64,000 nucleotides of DNA, from contig NC_085141.1 of the NCBI RefSeq assembly GCF_024139115.2, positions 404,181,612 through 404,245,611 of the forward strand, in the 5' to 3' direction. Of the stretch, positions 1 to 11,049 are shown piece by piece. Origin of the DNA: Armigeres subalbatus (taxonomy: Eukaryota > Arthropoda > Insecta > Diptera > Culicidae). Below the pieces are notes generated by a model. That model ran no database searches, was not told the DNA's origin, and saw only the letters and a list, made by a program, of their open reading frames with translations. The number at the start of each line of letters is the position of its first letter. Position 1 is the stretch's first letter. Made by a program: the position numbers and the translations under genes.

Positions 1-1446
1 TTTGATTATCAACGTTAAACTAATGGAAATTTCAATTCTTTCCAAACCCAGCAAAAATTCAAATCCAATCAATAATCCTGCATCCCCAACACGGGCATCA
101 GTTTGTTATAAGTTACGGCCCTTTTCGCCCAGCGCTCCATTTATCTATGCATAAAAGACTCGTGTCTCGTACGCGCGCGTCATTTTCGTTCGAGCATTCT
201 CAGAGAGCGGACACGACGCTTCATTTGTAGCCTTGAGCCAGCATTGGAAGCGATTGTCGGGCGGAGAGTGGATCGTTGGGTAGCGATCCCAGCGACAAAA
301 GCATCCCACAGTGATAGGCGGCAGTCAACGATTGTGAAGCGACAGTCGGGACGGCAACCTCACTAGAGTGATAATTTCGCCCGGTTGCGGTCCAAGCAAC
401 AACGGCTGCCGCGTTGGTGTTGGTCGCGTCGTCAATGGTGGAGCTGCGGTAATTGCTGATAGTGATTGGAGTCATTTAAAGTAAATCGATTCTCTTGATG
501 ACCATCATTACCTTGGAGAAATGTTGTTAAGATGAGAGGATTTTTCCAAAGTGCAACAACTAGTGACCAGCACACTCTTGGCGTTCAGTAAAATCTTCTA
601 GCAAGATTCTGAATTTGTTTATATTCTATTAATGATTTCCAATACGTACCATTGAGAAAAATAACAATATAAAATTGGTCAATTGGAGACAAACTTTGAC
701 TAGTTACGCAGAACTTCGGTTAGTTAGAATATTCAATTGCATGGATGATATTAGTAGCAGTCAACTAAAATTTTCATTTTTGCTGTTGGGGATTGGAATT
801 GCGCATTATCGAAGGTTAATCGGTCCTTTTTTGAACCAAAATTTTATACAAGAGAATATTTATCCGAAACCAATCTTATTCAAAGTGCAAATGGCGATGG
901 CGACAGTTCAATAAAAACGATGCCCTCAGTAGCGAAATCGCGAGTGCGCTTTGTTCACCGAGGTGCACCTTCAGCAATTTGACGGTAATTATCCTTGATT
1001 ACTGACATTTTATTGGTTAAATACAGTAAAGATTGCAATTTAACCTGACAAATTATTATTTGCAATAGAAATACCCTAATTAATTAATTAATTATTTAAA
1101 TTAAGCTCATTTAGAAGACTTTTTGAAAAGTAAAAAACAACAATGAAATTGATTTTTTTAAGTGAAAATCATAACAAATTAAACAAACAAAAATAAACTT
1201 CTCATTTTGTACAAAACTCGAGAATTTAACAAATTTGACTTAATCACATAAATATATCAGTTACTTTCAAAATGTAAATATTTAATTTTCGTATCCAACA
1301 AATTTCATGTTTTGAATATTGCTCGAAACCAGTGTTGTCTCAAAAGTAATCAAAAGAACAATTTTGTAATATTCATGAATGATGGACTTGCTAGGTTCTT
1401 CATTTCACAAAACTGTTTTACGTAGTTTACGTCGGGCGGTTGTGGT
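1..1446. other. AT-rich DNA without a recognised gene; possible core promoter near 148-185
   Basis: No coding region is convincing here. A GC-richer stretch (about 90-480) contains a TATA-like CATAAAAG at about 149, followed some 30 bp later by an initiator-like TCATTT in TCGTTCGAGC context. That spacing fits an arthropod core promoter, but there is no recognisable transcript body, so this is only a suggestion. The 84-codon minus-strand frame at 221-475 has no family resemblance. From about 1322 the sequence matches 15648-15770, so the right part belongs to a dispersed repeat. Confidence 0.3.
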
Positions 1447-1640
1447 CTCGCTTAACTTTTCAAAAGGACCTAAGTAACATTTTTTTTCATGAATTAATTC
1501 GAATAGCGCAATCAATAAAACAACATGAGAGCTATTGATTGCAGTATTCAAATTAATTCATGAAAAAAATGTTACTTAGGTCCTTTTGAAAAGTTAAGCG
1601 AGTCTTGTACACAACCTTTATGATTTTTTTATTACATTAA
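1322..1640 (+). repeat. Dispersed repeat, copy 1 (interrupted by the hairpin at 1447-1602)
   Basis: The sequence around the ACGTAGTTTACG motif, with an AAACCAGTG...AAAAGTAATC upstream block and a CTTGTACA.AACC downstream block, recurs at about 15648-15770. The repeat is non-coding, and its full extent cannot be set from two copies. Confidence 0.5.
1447..1602. mobile_element. 156 bp near-perfect hairpin (foldback MITE)
   Basis: The first ~70 bases, beginning CTCGCTTAACTTTTC, recur as the reverse complement at the end (GAAAAGTTAAGCGAG), leaving a loop of about 15-20 bases. The flanks (TTTACGTCGGGCGGTTGTGG and TCTTGTACACAACC) are nearly contiguous in a related copy at 15723-15760 that lacks the hairpin, so this is an insertion. 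It codes for nothing. The target duplication is too short or ambiguous to call, so the superfamily is open. Confidence 0.75.
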
Positions 1641-1679
1641 TATTCAACAAGATTTTTTTTGGGATATTTTCAAGACATT

Positions 1680-2640
1680 AACTTGAAAAGTCTGAGTATC
1701 ATCCCTACAAAATTTTATAAGTTTTTCCAAAATATTCATTTGGAAATTATTTTCCAATTTTTCACGGGAACTATTTTTAAATTTCGAGAATTCTTTGTCT
1801 CTTTGGAATTCGAAAGAAAAATCATTGGTGAGAAATTCTTAAGAAATATGAAAATTGATCCAAATTTATACAGGAAAAAATTCAGAATGTCCACGGAAAC
1901 AGAAAGTTGGGTATTTTCCAAAATACAGTATTGACCCGATTTTGTCACTCCCCTATTTTATTTTTATCACGTTTTCGACCCGATTTTATCACGTCCCTAT
2001 TTTATTCGTACTTTTTATGTTTGTAAGTTATACCGCAAACAAAGATGACCTTCATAATATAACTTCCATCGCCTGTACTTTATTATGAATCATTTCTGAG
2101 TACCTGTCAAGAATTCTGTAAGCCTTTTCGACAAGAAATTATGGGTACCGTTCACATATTTTGCTTTTCCCAGGCGTAAGCTGATTTATGTTTGTGAAAC
2201 AAATTTAAAAAATTAAAAATAAAGAAAATTCCGATTCTGTCACATTTCCTATTTTATCACCCCGAAATTCATAAAATCGGTACATAGAAAGCTTTGTGGA
2301 ATAAGGGCGGAATACTTTAAGAAGTTTTCACGGAAAATCTATAAAATGTTAATGGGAGATGCTCAGGAATGTTTACAGAAAATTCTTCAGAGTTTCCGCG
2401 GATAACGGTTCGGAAGCTCCATAGAAAATTCAACGAAATTTACATGCTTTTGTTAATTTCTATATGGAAAACTCTTCGAAATTTCCAACAATACTTTCCC
2501 AGGATTTCAACATTCAATGTTTTTTTATTTTTACGGAAAGCGGTTTTGTTTTTCGGAATATCGAACGAATTTCTTTGGATTCCTAGGGGAAATTCTTTGT
2601 CTTGCTCATAAGATTTTTTTCAAAATTCTACGGAAAATAA
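1680..2640. repeat. Degenerate GAAATTC-type simple repeat tract
   Basis: AT-rich DNA made of loosely repeating blocks such as GAAAATTC, GGAAATTC and TCCGCGGA separated by short A/T runs. It looks like a diverged outer part of the GGAATTCC satellite at 3600-4600. Several open frames of 60-90 codons exist on both strands, but their composition follows the repeat and none resembles a protein family. Confidence 0.4.
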
Positions 2641-3480
2641 CTAAAAATAGGGAATGGGTCGTTTGGCCGAAAATCATTCGACGTATAGACATTTCGAGCA
2701 AAACGGTTATTGAATGAAAAACGGTTTGATCGAAATTCGGTCAGAAAAGCCGTTGTCTCGAACAGGTTGTTTGGACGAAATGGTCGTTTGGCCGAATAAG
2801 TCATCTGGCTGAAATTGTCGTATGGTCGTAATGGTCGTTTAATATAAAGGGTCATTTGGCCGAATGGATCATATGTTCAAATGGCCTTTCAGCCAGACGG
2901 CCGTTAAGGCCAAAGGACCATTTCGGCCTACGATATTTTCGGTCAAATGACCTATTTGGAAACACGACTTTTTCGGGCGTATTTCCATTTCTAAGGGTTT
3001 ATTCGACCAAAAACCTTTTGGCCAAATGTCCTTTTCTATCGTAAATCGAAATGCCGCTTGGACGAATAACACGGTATGCCGAATTCCATTGGGAATTCAA
3101 ATGCACGTTTGTCCAAAATGGATGTTGGTCGAAAATGGTTTGACCAAAAATGTTAGTTGAAAGAAGGTGACATACAGCAGAAGGGGACATTTGGTCGAGC
3201 TCGTAATTTGGCAAACAAAATTGTTTCCCTAGTAGGCATTTGGCCGAAATGATTTTTTGGTCGAAAATGTCGTTTGGTAGAAACGGATGTTCATTTCGGC
3301 CAAATGGCCCTTCCTGTCAAACGACCATTTCGGCCAACGATTTTTTTCAGCCAGAAGAACTGTTCGGCCGACATTTTCGACCATATGTAGCTTTCAACCA
3401 AATGACATCTCCGGACAAAAAAAAAACTTTATGCTAGATGGGCTTCGGCTAAATGGTTTGTTCGGTCAAATGACCCTGCT
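2640..3480. repeat. Degenerate ~16-bp satellite built on GGTCATTTGGCCGAAA
   Basis: Variants of GGTCATTTGGCCGAAA occur about every 16 bases. Left of about 2900 they mostly read GGTCGTTTGGCCGAA. To the right they also appear as the reverse complement (TTTCGGCCAAATGACC), so the array changes orientation internally. Open frames here are by-products of the repeat. Related blocks are at 5486-5945 and 6485-6705. Confidence 0.7.
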
Positions 3481-3599
3481 CAGTTATATTTTAACGAGAA
3501 ATTCTTTGGATTTCAAATTCTTCGGAATTTGCTTTCGAAGTGTTCTTCTTAGTTTTTTTTAAAGAAATCATAGGTATTTTTACGAAAAATTCAGTGGAG

Positions 3600-4450
3600 T
3601 TTCAACGTGATGAGTTGGTGATCAGAAATTCCTCCGGAAGTTCCTCCAGGAATTCCTCCGAAAGTTCCTCCAGGAATTGCTCCGAAAGTTCCTCCAGGAA
3701 TTCGTCCGAAAGTAATTCCGGGAATTTCTCCGGAAGTTCCTCCAGGAATTGTCCCGGAAGTTCCTCCAGGAATTCCTCCAGAAGTTCCTCCAAAAATTCT
3801 TCCGGAAGCTCCTCCAGGAACTCTTCCGGAAGCTCCTCCAGGAATTATTTGTTATTTGGGAAGCTTTTCCAGGAATTCCTCCGAAAGTTCTTCCCGGAAT
3901 TTCTACAAAAAATCCTTCAAAATTCCTCAGGAAGTTTCTTTAAAAATTCCTTCGGAAGTACCTTAGGGAGTTAATCCGGAAGACCCTCATGTAATTCCTC
4001 TGGAGATTCCTGAATGAAATCTTTCTGAAGTTCCTGAAGCAACTACTCCAAATTCTCTATATAAAGTTCTCTGCAGCCCAAAAATTGCAGCCCACTAGGA
4101 GATTATCAAGGTTTTTTTCGGATAGTCCTCTAGAATGTCAACCAGTTTTTCCTCAAGGCACTTCTCCTGAAATTCTCTTTGGAGCTCCTTCAGAAATTTC
4201 TCAGAAAACTCTTCATAAATTACTTCGAAAACTCTCAAGAAACTTTTACTTGATTACTTTCGAATGTCAGATAGAATTTCTAATCCAACCCACTCCCGGG
4301 AACCTTTCCGGGAATATCTCCAAATATTTTTCTAGGAATATTTATGGAAATTCAATTGCGAATTCCTCCAGAAAATACCTTCAGATATTTCCCGAAACAT
4401 TTCTCTAAGAAGCCTTCTGGAAATTAAATATATTTGAAATTCTTCCAGCA
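3600..4450. repeat. 24-bp satellite GGAAGTTCCTCCAGGAATTCCTCC and decayed edge
   Basis: Between about 3628 and 3850 a 24-bp unit rich in TTCC/GGAA and EcoRI-type GGAATTCC boxes repeats about nine times. It then decays to about 4450. The period is a multiple of three, so it yields a spurious frame encoding Ser-Ser-Gly-Ser-Ser-Ser-Arg-Asn repeats on the plus strand and Glu/Leu-rich repeats on the minus strand. No start context or conserved domain supports a gene. The same satellite type fills the hAT-like element at 48273-50695. Confidence 0.75.
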
Positions 4451-5485
4451 ATTCAGAAAATCCCTTCCAAAAGTCCCCCGATTTTTATTCCTAGTACTTC
4501 CAATCAAATTAATTGACTTTTTAAATGAAATTCCAAAATAATTTGAAATCAAAACACCAAAGAAATGGCAATAAAAGATTCTTATATTTTCTAGGAACAT
4601 TTTCTTGAATTCCTGAAAAACAATGGATTTCTTGTGCTACGTTTCATTTCCTGATTTGATATCCAATTAAACTTGAAAATACAGTTTGAAAAAAATCGCC
4701 CGGTCATAAGAATCGCAGATGCTGTTCAAAAGACCGATAAAATGTCTTATCAAAAACATTTTTCGATATCTGTCAAAAGTAATCTTATGTGACCAGCGTT
4801 GCTCGGAAATTTCACAACTTCCTAATTTAATTTAATTTCAATACGAGTAATAAGACGTACCCTTACAGAAAATATTTTTATGATTGCCCAAACGAACATA
4901 TAGCAAACAGTATAGCAAAATCATCAATTTTTATACGTACGTACGATACGTACTTCAGGGGTAGTCTAACGAGACCCTCGGATACAAATTCCTATACGGA
5001 TTTACTAGCTTTTCAATTGTGATATTTCATATGGAATAAATCCTATCGTTTAACTGTCTGTACATTCAACGCGTTCTTCTCTAAACATATCTCCTGTCTA
5101 CTTATGACATAACGGTTTTGTGTGTCCGAAAATGTTAGTTTATTGATTGGGATTGGTCTCCGTCCTATTGGAAGACGATCCTTCATCAAAGAGTGCAAAT
5201 GTCTCAGATGTCTCTGTATCGTTGCGTAAGGTTATTTTGAAAAATATTGAAGGCTGCACAATTCAGTCCGATTAATTTTCAGTAACTCATATATGATTAA
5301 ATTTGGTCGTATATGATAACAGAGACTTGTTTATAACATGTGTGCTGCTCGAGCAATGATGATGATACTGAACTTTAGCTTTCGTAGGATGTTTCATACA
5401 CATCCTATTAACGAAATTTACATCCATTAGTTTTGCACCATCCAGATCGTCAATCGGTAATTAAAGAAAGATTTTTTATCCCTTC
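4450..5485. other. AT-rich DNA, nothing recognised
   Basis: No frame of useful length, no RNA gene and no clear repeat unit was seen. A short ACGTACGTACG-type palindromic run occurs near 4935-4955. Confidence 0.4.
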
Positions 5486-5945
5486 AAGAGATGTCCGTGG
5501 GAAAAGGTCGTTTGACCGAATAACAATTTAGGCTGACAGTCATTTAAAAAGTAATTCCACTTGGCCGAACGTAAAGCTGAAAGGGATATTAGTCTGAAAA
5601 CGATTTGACCGAAATTGTCGTTCAGCCGAAAGCGACATACGGCCGAATTGATCATTTGGCCTAATAGGTCATTTAGCCCAAATTGCAGTTTGATCGAAAT
5701 GGTCGTTTGGCAGAAAGGCCCATACGACCGAGAATGTCTTTTTGCCGAACAGGTCATACTGCCAAAATGACGTTTGACCGTAGCCTTTTTTTTTGTCAAA
5801 AAGGTCATTTGGCTCAACAGATCCCTCAGCCGAAAATGCTGTTTGGCCGAAATGGTTGGCCATTTGGCCAAACCAGTCATACGACTGTAAATGTTGTTTG
5901 CTGAACCAGTCATATGGCCAAGAATGTCGTTTCGTCGAACAATAG
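5486..5945. repeat. Second block of the ~16-bp GGTCATTTGGCCGAA satellite
   Basis: The same degenerate unit as at 2640-3480 (for example GGTCATTTGGC, GGTCGTTTGGCAGAA, AATGTCGTTT) is repeated for about 450 bp. A 145-codon minus-strand frame through it is rich in Phe, Arg and Ser and follows the repeat; it is not a gene. Confidence 0.65.
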
Positions 5946-5971
5946 TGAATGTGAAAAGTGTAAAATTATTA

Positions 5972-6188
5972 GGGTAACTGTACCAGTTTTTGCCATGTTC
6001 CTAATTGGCCAGTTTCTCGCATAACTCCGAAAATAAAGCAATTTTTGAGGGTTTTATTGGTTCAAACAGGAGATATATCCCTTATGCTTCTTCGCATGTT
6101 GAAACTGATCGATAGGTTTCGGAAAATATGCATGTTTCAGGGTTGGCCAAAATAGGCACTAAGGTGGCCAAAACCGGTATATTTCCCC
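5972..6188. mobile_element. 217 bp TA-flanked MITE
   Basis: The sequence starts GGGTAACTGTACCAG and ends with the related reverse complement CCGGTATATTTCCCC. TA lies on both sides (5970-5971 and 6189-6190). Terminal repeats are imperfect over about 35 bp and include GTTTTTGCCA-like and TGGCC boxes. A TA target duplication suggests a Tc1/mariner-type mobiliser. It has no coding capacity. Confidence 0.6.
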
Positions 6189-6204
6189 TAATAATAATTC
6201 AGAA

Positions 6205-6475
6205 GTAATAAAATAAACCAGAAGTGAAAAATGAGATGTGAGAAGTAAGAAATGTGACGTCTACGTCGCTACAAAAAGTGAGAAATACGAAGTGAGAAGT
6301 AAGAGATAAGAATTGAGAAATAAGGAGTGAGAAGTAAGTCCTTATTTGAATAAAAAAAAGGGAAAAATAAGAGGTGAGAAATGAAAAATAAGGAAAGGAA
6401 AAAAATAAGGAGAATTTCGTACATTTCGTACGTCTCACATTTCACAGTGAGAAATGGAGGATTGTGAAGTCAGCA
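6205..6475. repeat. GTGAGAAGTAAGAAATG-type simple repeat
   Basis: Purine-rich strand made of loosely repeated GAGAAGT/GAGAAATGA words. The same composition in the opposite orientation (CACTTCTCACTTCTC) is found at 52105-52460. It has no fixed unit length and no coding signal. Confidence 0.6.
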
Positions 6476-6484
6476 AGTGATCTG

Positions 6485-6705
6485 TTCAACAAAATGCAAT
6501 TTTCAGCCAAACGGCAATATGGCCTCAGTTAAACGACTTGTTCGGGCAAATAACCTGTCCGGCCAGTCGACATTTGCGGTCATATGACCTATTCATCCAA
6601 ATGAAATTTCCGAGTAAATGACCCTTTATTCGCAATATTCGATCAAATGACTTATTCGGCTAAACGACTTTTCTGGTCGTATGTCCGTTTCTGCCAAATG
6701 ACATG
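6485..6705. repeat. Third block of the GGCCGAAATGACC-type satellite
   Basis: Words such as CAGCCAAACGGC, TCGGCCAGTCGAC, GGTCATATGACC and TCGGCTAAACGAC repeat at roughly 16-24 bp. It is a diverged block of the family at 2640-3480. Confidence 0.5.
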
Positions 6706-6709
6706 ATGG

Positions 6710-8802
6710 AATGAAGGAATGTTGTTAAATCTTTTCATTGCAGGTCGATAATGAAAAACTAATATTGAATTGTAACATTCGGTCATATATGCCCTAAATG
6801 GGTGCGTTTTGCACTGTTCTCCCCACCGTTCAATGCGCTTGTTATACAGTTACGGGAAATCGGAGATATCGTTTTCATGTCATCTTCAGATGCAAAAAAG
6901 TAAAATTCAAAAGGTTGCAGTCATATTGGAAGATGTTTACAATTTCAAATATCTCCCATTTGATTTTTTTTGTTTTCATCCAAAAGATAAGTGGTTCAGT
7001 GAGACAGCTTTTTGTTATGCCCTGATTTAAGGCTTACCATGCCCTTGACACTCCTAGACTAATAGGACGATAGATTTATTGCCATCAACAATGAGCCTGC
7101 AGCTCCTGACGGTGAAATCACGCTTGAATCACGAAACCATTCTCGTGAAGGATCTTCCATACGTGCATGTGTGTGTGATGCCAGTTATGGCAAATCATGA
7201 CGATAAATATTTGTCTTGACTGCTCGCATCAGTGTAGACCTGCTGCTGCTGCTGCTGCCAAGATGACGAGTGAAGACTCCTCAAACGTTTACTCCGCACT
7301 GATGTTAATGAGAAGAGGCTTAATTAGATTTATCGTATTCCTGGTGGTAAACATGTGATTTGAGGTTGCTGCTTCGATGAATAGCGAGACCTCGCCGTAT
7401 CTGTTTCCTTCCACTCCCCAAGGATTGGCGGTTGTTTGCGAAGCATCAAGGGTACTACTAACGAGAAATTATCGTTGTCTTACGATACATAAGGAGGCAA
7501 ATCCACTCACAAACATATGCTTTTATGCACGCGTGGGATTTTCGATCGTATATCAAATCGTTCAGGAAACAACAGAAGGTAGTATTCAAATTTTGAGAGG
7601 AAGAAGTTCAAGGATCATTTAGAGATCTGAAAACTATGAGCATTGGGAATTAATTTCAGATGATCCAAAATTGAGCTTCTGAAATACCATTTCACTTTTC
7701 AGTGGCTAGGATACGCATCTCTTGGCTGGGGCACATCCGCCTCTCAGCTTAGAATTCATTACGCACTTCCACAGTTATTAACTTGTTTTGCGGCTGTGCG
7801 TCTTACTGCCGAATCAGAGAAGGTCCCAAAAGGATTATTTGATTCGTGGAGAACTTCTTTTCGATTTCTCTGAAAATGTTTATAAATGAAGAAAGTCTCG
7901 ATAACCATTCCATTTATGTTTCAAATAATATACTTTCAAAAAATAATATTGTTTAATTGTGCCTTGCAACAGTACGAATTTTATGAGCATCAGCGAAAAA
8001 TTGATTACTATTGGTATTCTCGAAAACAAGAAACATTAATTAGGGATGCATGCTGTCTCGATAATCTCGGAAAACACAATCATAAGGTGAAAAGGCTTCA
8101 ACAATATTGCAGTACATTCGAGCAATCGCGATATAGGTAAGCAAGTTAATTCGAACAATGTGCGATGGAAGCAAAACTTTCATCAATTTTCCGCCCCAGC
8201 GCAGATTATCTTTACTCTATGCAAATAAAGACAATTTTGTTAGCCCAATATAAGCTTCAAAGCACTCCTACTTCCACGAACGCTGATCAAAGCCGGTGTT
8301 CACGCAAATATTAATACTTTGCATTCGATATCCACCGAAGAGAAAGGATCCCACATGTGTACAGTTTTTGTCGGAGATAGTCAGCCAGTGCAGAATGTGT
8401 GTATGTTTACACATAAACGTGATTGAGTGGCTGCGGCTACCGAGAAGTTTATTGCGTCAACAGCAGTTTATTGCATTTTTGTGTGCCGAACCGGAACGAT
8501 ATTGGGCCCACAGGCACCGATGCACAGACAAAAGCGTATGACGATGGAAGTAATTAAGCTGGCGTTGCCAGGAACAGTCGTTACTGGCCAATTCCCTTGT
8601 TTATTATTATTAGGTCTTTTTTTTCTGGTCAAAGAACGCTTTTAACACGACACAAAGTTGCTTCCATATTGGTTGCGAAGGAAATTGATTTGGGGTTATT
8701 GGAAAATTTCCGGGATCCATCGACGGGATGGTGACTATTTGTGGAAATCGAAATTTAATTGCATATTGGGGACCAAGCAATTCATTGATTTAGCATAGGT
8801 AA
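6710..8802. other. No recognised gene
   Basis: Frames of 60-85 codons occur on the plus strand, but none has a family resemblance or a good gene context. A short (CTG)n run lies near 7240-7258. This could be intergenic or intronic host DNA. Confidence 0.35.
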
Positions 8803-8968
8803 GGGAGCATCCATTAATTTCGTAACGCTTAGAGGGGGCGGGGGGTTATCCGAAGTGTGACTATCCATACAAAAAAGGTCAATGGTTCATACAAAAAGTG
8901 TGACATAGGGGGAGGGGGTTTTGAAAATGGCCATTTTTTGCGTTACGTAATTAATAGATTGGAGTCTC
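8803..8968. mobile_element. ~165 bp MITE with CGTAACGC terminal boxes
   Basis: The left end carries CATCCATTAATTTCGTAACG and the right end the related reverse complement GCGTTACGTAATTAATAGAT. The interior has a G-rich run (GGGGGCGGGGGG) and two copies of a CATACAAAAA.TGTGA block. A diverged relative is embedded in the foldback element at about 12190-12345. The ends are approximate and it codes for nothing. Confidence 0.5.
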
Positions 8969-9233
8969 CAGTAGCCTTGCGAGCAAAGGCGTAGGATTGC
9001 CAATCCGGAGATGGCGAGTTCGATTTACGTTCCGGTCGTTTCGGGTGGGAAACATTCTCGAATTCCTGGGCATAATGTATCCATTATACTTGCCAGTGGC
9101 AAGTTGCCATACTCATGCAATTGCGAGCATAGGAAAGCTTTAAATTAATAACAGATGAATTGATTTTAGAATACTAAGTTGAAAAGCAGGCCAAGTTCCA
9201 GTTGGAATGTAGAGCCATTGAAGAAGAAGAATA
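8966..9233 (+). mobile_element. tRNA-derived SINE (Feilai-like)
   Basis: The head contains a pol III B-box-like GAGTTCGATTT at about 9016. It is followed by a body with TGGGAAACATTC and CCTGGGCATA, and a tail ending GCCATTGAAGAAGAAGAA. This head-body-GAA-tail plan matches what is known of tRNA-related mosquito SINEs; the family name is from memory and not verified. A second, more diverged copy lies at 29565-29825. Confidence 0.6.
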
Positions 9234-10545
9234 AATGGATCTTCCATAAGGTACATAAAATAAGAAAAACGAGTGCAGTTTACATTAATTTAATTTATTG
9301 ATTTAATAGAATCATCTTAGTTTCAGGAAAAGAAATATGAAAGTTAAGGTTGACCGAGAAATTAATGAATTCCAACTGCGTAAAAAACCTGGGTGTAATG
9401 CGTGTTGAGTTATACATCTTTGTGACCTAATACCATGTCGTGGGCGTCAGGATCACTGTTACATGGCCAGAGGAGAACCTTGCACATCGGAAGAAATCGA
9501 TGAAGTACTATTTGTTTTTCCATAGGATCAAACATTTCTGAGAGTTCAGAGAGCACATAGAAAGGGTATGAGGCAGTTCATTATGATTTATTCGATCTAA
9601 AGAGAATTTATGTTTATCTAACATGGGATTCAACCATGGTGATCAAGATCATGCACGAACTACTAATTTGAACTTCCTCACTAATTTTATCTGCATATTT
9701 TCAAGTTAGGTACAATCTTCAAAATGTTGAAAAAACGTAGTGTGCTGTGCCCAAGAAAAGACGTATTTGATTTTTTACTTGTCAATTTTTCCACCTTCAG
9801 CATTTTGGACTTAAACATGCGAAGCGGTTAAAAAAATGCCATTCTTTTGTGAATCTTCCCATTTAATTTTTATTAGAAAACTGTAGTGAAATTACCTGAA
9901 AACCCGAAACATGGCTAAACTCTGTCCAGTGTTAATGGTTGCTAAAGTTCAACAAAATTCTGGAGCATGTGGTGTGAGAAGCGTGAAAAGTTTTTAACGG
10001 ATGTGGCCAAGGAAGAAATTGTTCTACCAGGAAGTAGACGCAGGAAAAAAATTTATTTTGATCTGAGCATGGTGCAGATACCAAAGAAAGAACCTTGTCA
10101 TGTTCCTAGGAGAAACGCCAGCTAGAAGACTTGAACAGCGATGCTGAATTTCCTGTTTACCCTTTCCGGGTTTTCTTTTTTGACGTAAACTACGTCTAAG
10201 GGGAAGACTCTGATACAGGGTGACAAATGAAAATTTCCAAATCCGAGACCGTCACGAAATCATGTAAGATTTTGAACGTTAATAGCGCATTCATCTTTCG
10301 ATGGATTTTTGAGATTTATATATCAATCGACTCGGAAACTCTCCACCAATTTTCCAGTTATATTGAAACACTTGATTATCAACGTTAAAGTAGGGTATTG
10401 GACCATTTTGGCAGCACCTCTTTTTCCCGTTCGCAACGTGAGTCTCATTCGGCCGTTGTTCAGTGTAGTTGGTTTTTGGGCTCTTCTTTTTGTGCGGTGC
10501 TTCGCACAAAAAGTAGGGCCAGAGCAGTGACCGCAGTCGGCGGTA
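9234..10545. other. No recognised gene; single copy as far as visible
   Basis: No convincing coding frame. An ACGTAAACTACGT palindrome near 10184 resembles the ACGTAGTTTACG core of the dispersed repeat at 1425 and 15718. An 18-base string at 10372-10389 is identical to window positions 2-19. Confidence 0.35.
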
Positions 10546-11049
10546 TACAGGGGATGGACAAAATAATTAGGATAGGCAAATTTTGGGTAAAATTAGATGT
10601 GTTGTAACTATCTTAGTTATCATCCGATTTTGACAATTCAGGCATGCCCGAACTAGAAAATTAATCCAGTTTGACGGTATGTCCATGGAACCGACTATGG
10701 CCACAGGATTCCGGAGATATTCCGGGTTTTTCGGAGGTAGGTTCAAAACAGTAAATTTGAGGTGGATATTAGGGGAAGTTGTGGTTAAAAACTGAATAAT
10801 ATTAGTAACCACAAATGAAGTAGGGCTCTTGCTGATTGGAACCATATATTGAGATTTGGAATCGGATCAGAATCAAGTGAGATATGGCCATTTCTTTATA
10901 ATCGGTTCCAATCGATACTTATCAAAGGAATCAGGCCACAAATTCTTTTGAATCTCGCTTTTTCATAGGTCGTCCACTATAATTTTATTCTAGAAGGCCT
11001 CTAATGTGTCAAGAATGAAAAACCAATTGAATAAACGGATCCTGGAGTT

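Noticed and set aside
3540..3974. 144-codon Ser/Arg/Asn-rich plus frame and its Glu/Leu-rich minus shadow
   Set aside because: Produced by the 24-bp satellite; composition is set by the repeat and there is no gene context.
8966..9060. Functional tRNA gene
   Set aside because: A B-box-like motif is present, but there is no cloverleaf; the body and GAA tail identify a SINE.
2..10389. 18-base identical string at 2-19 and 10372-10389
   Set aside because: Flanks differ immediately; it could be chance or a repeat remnant, and too little is shared to call an element.
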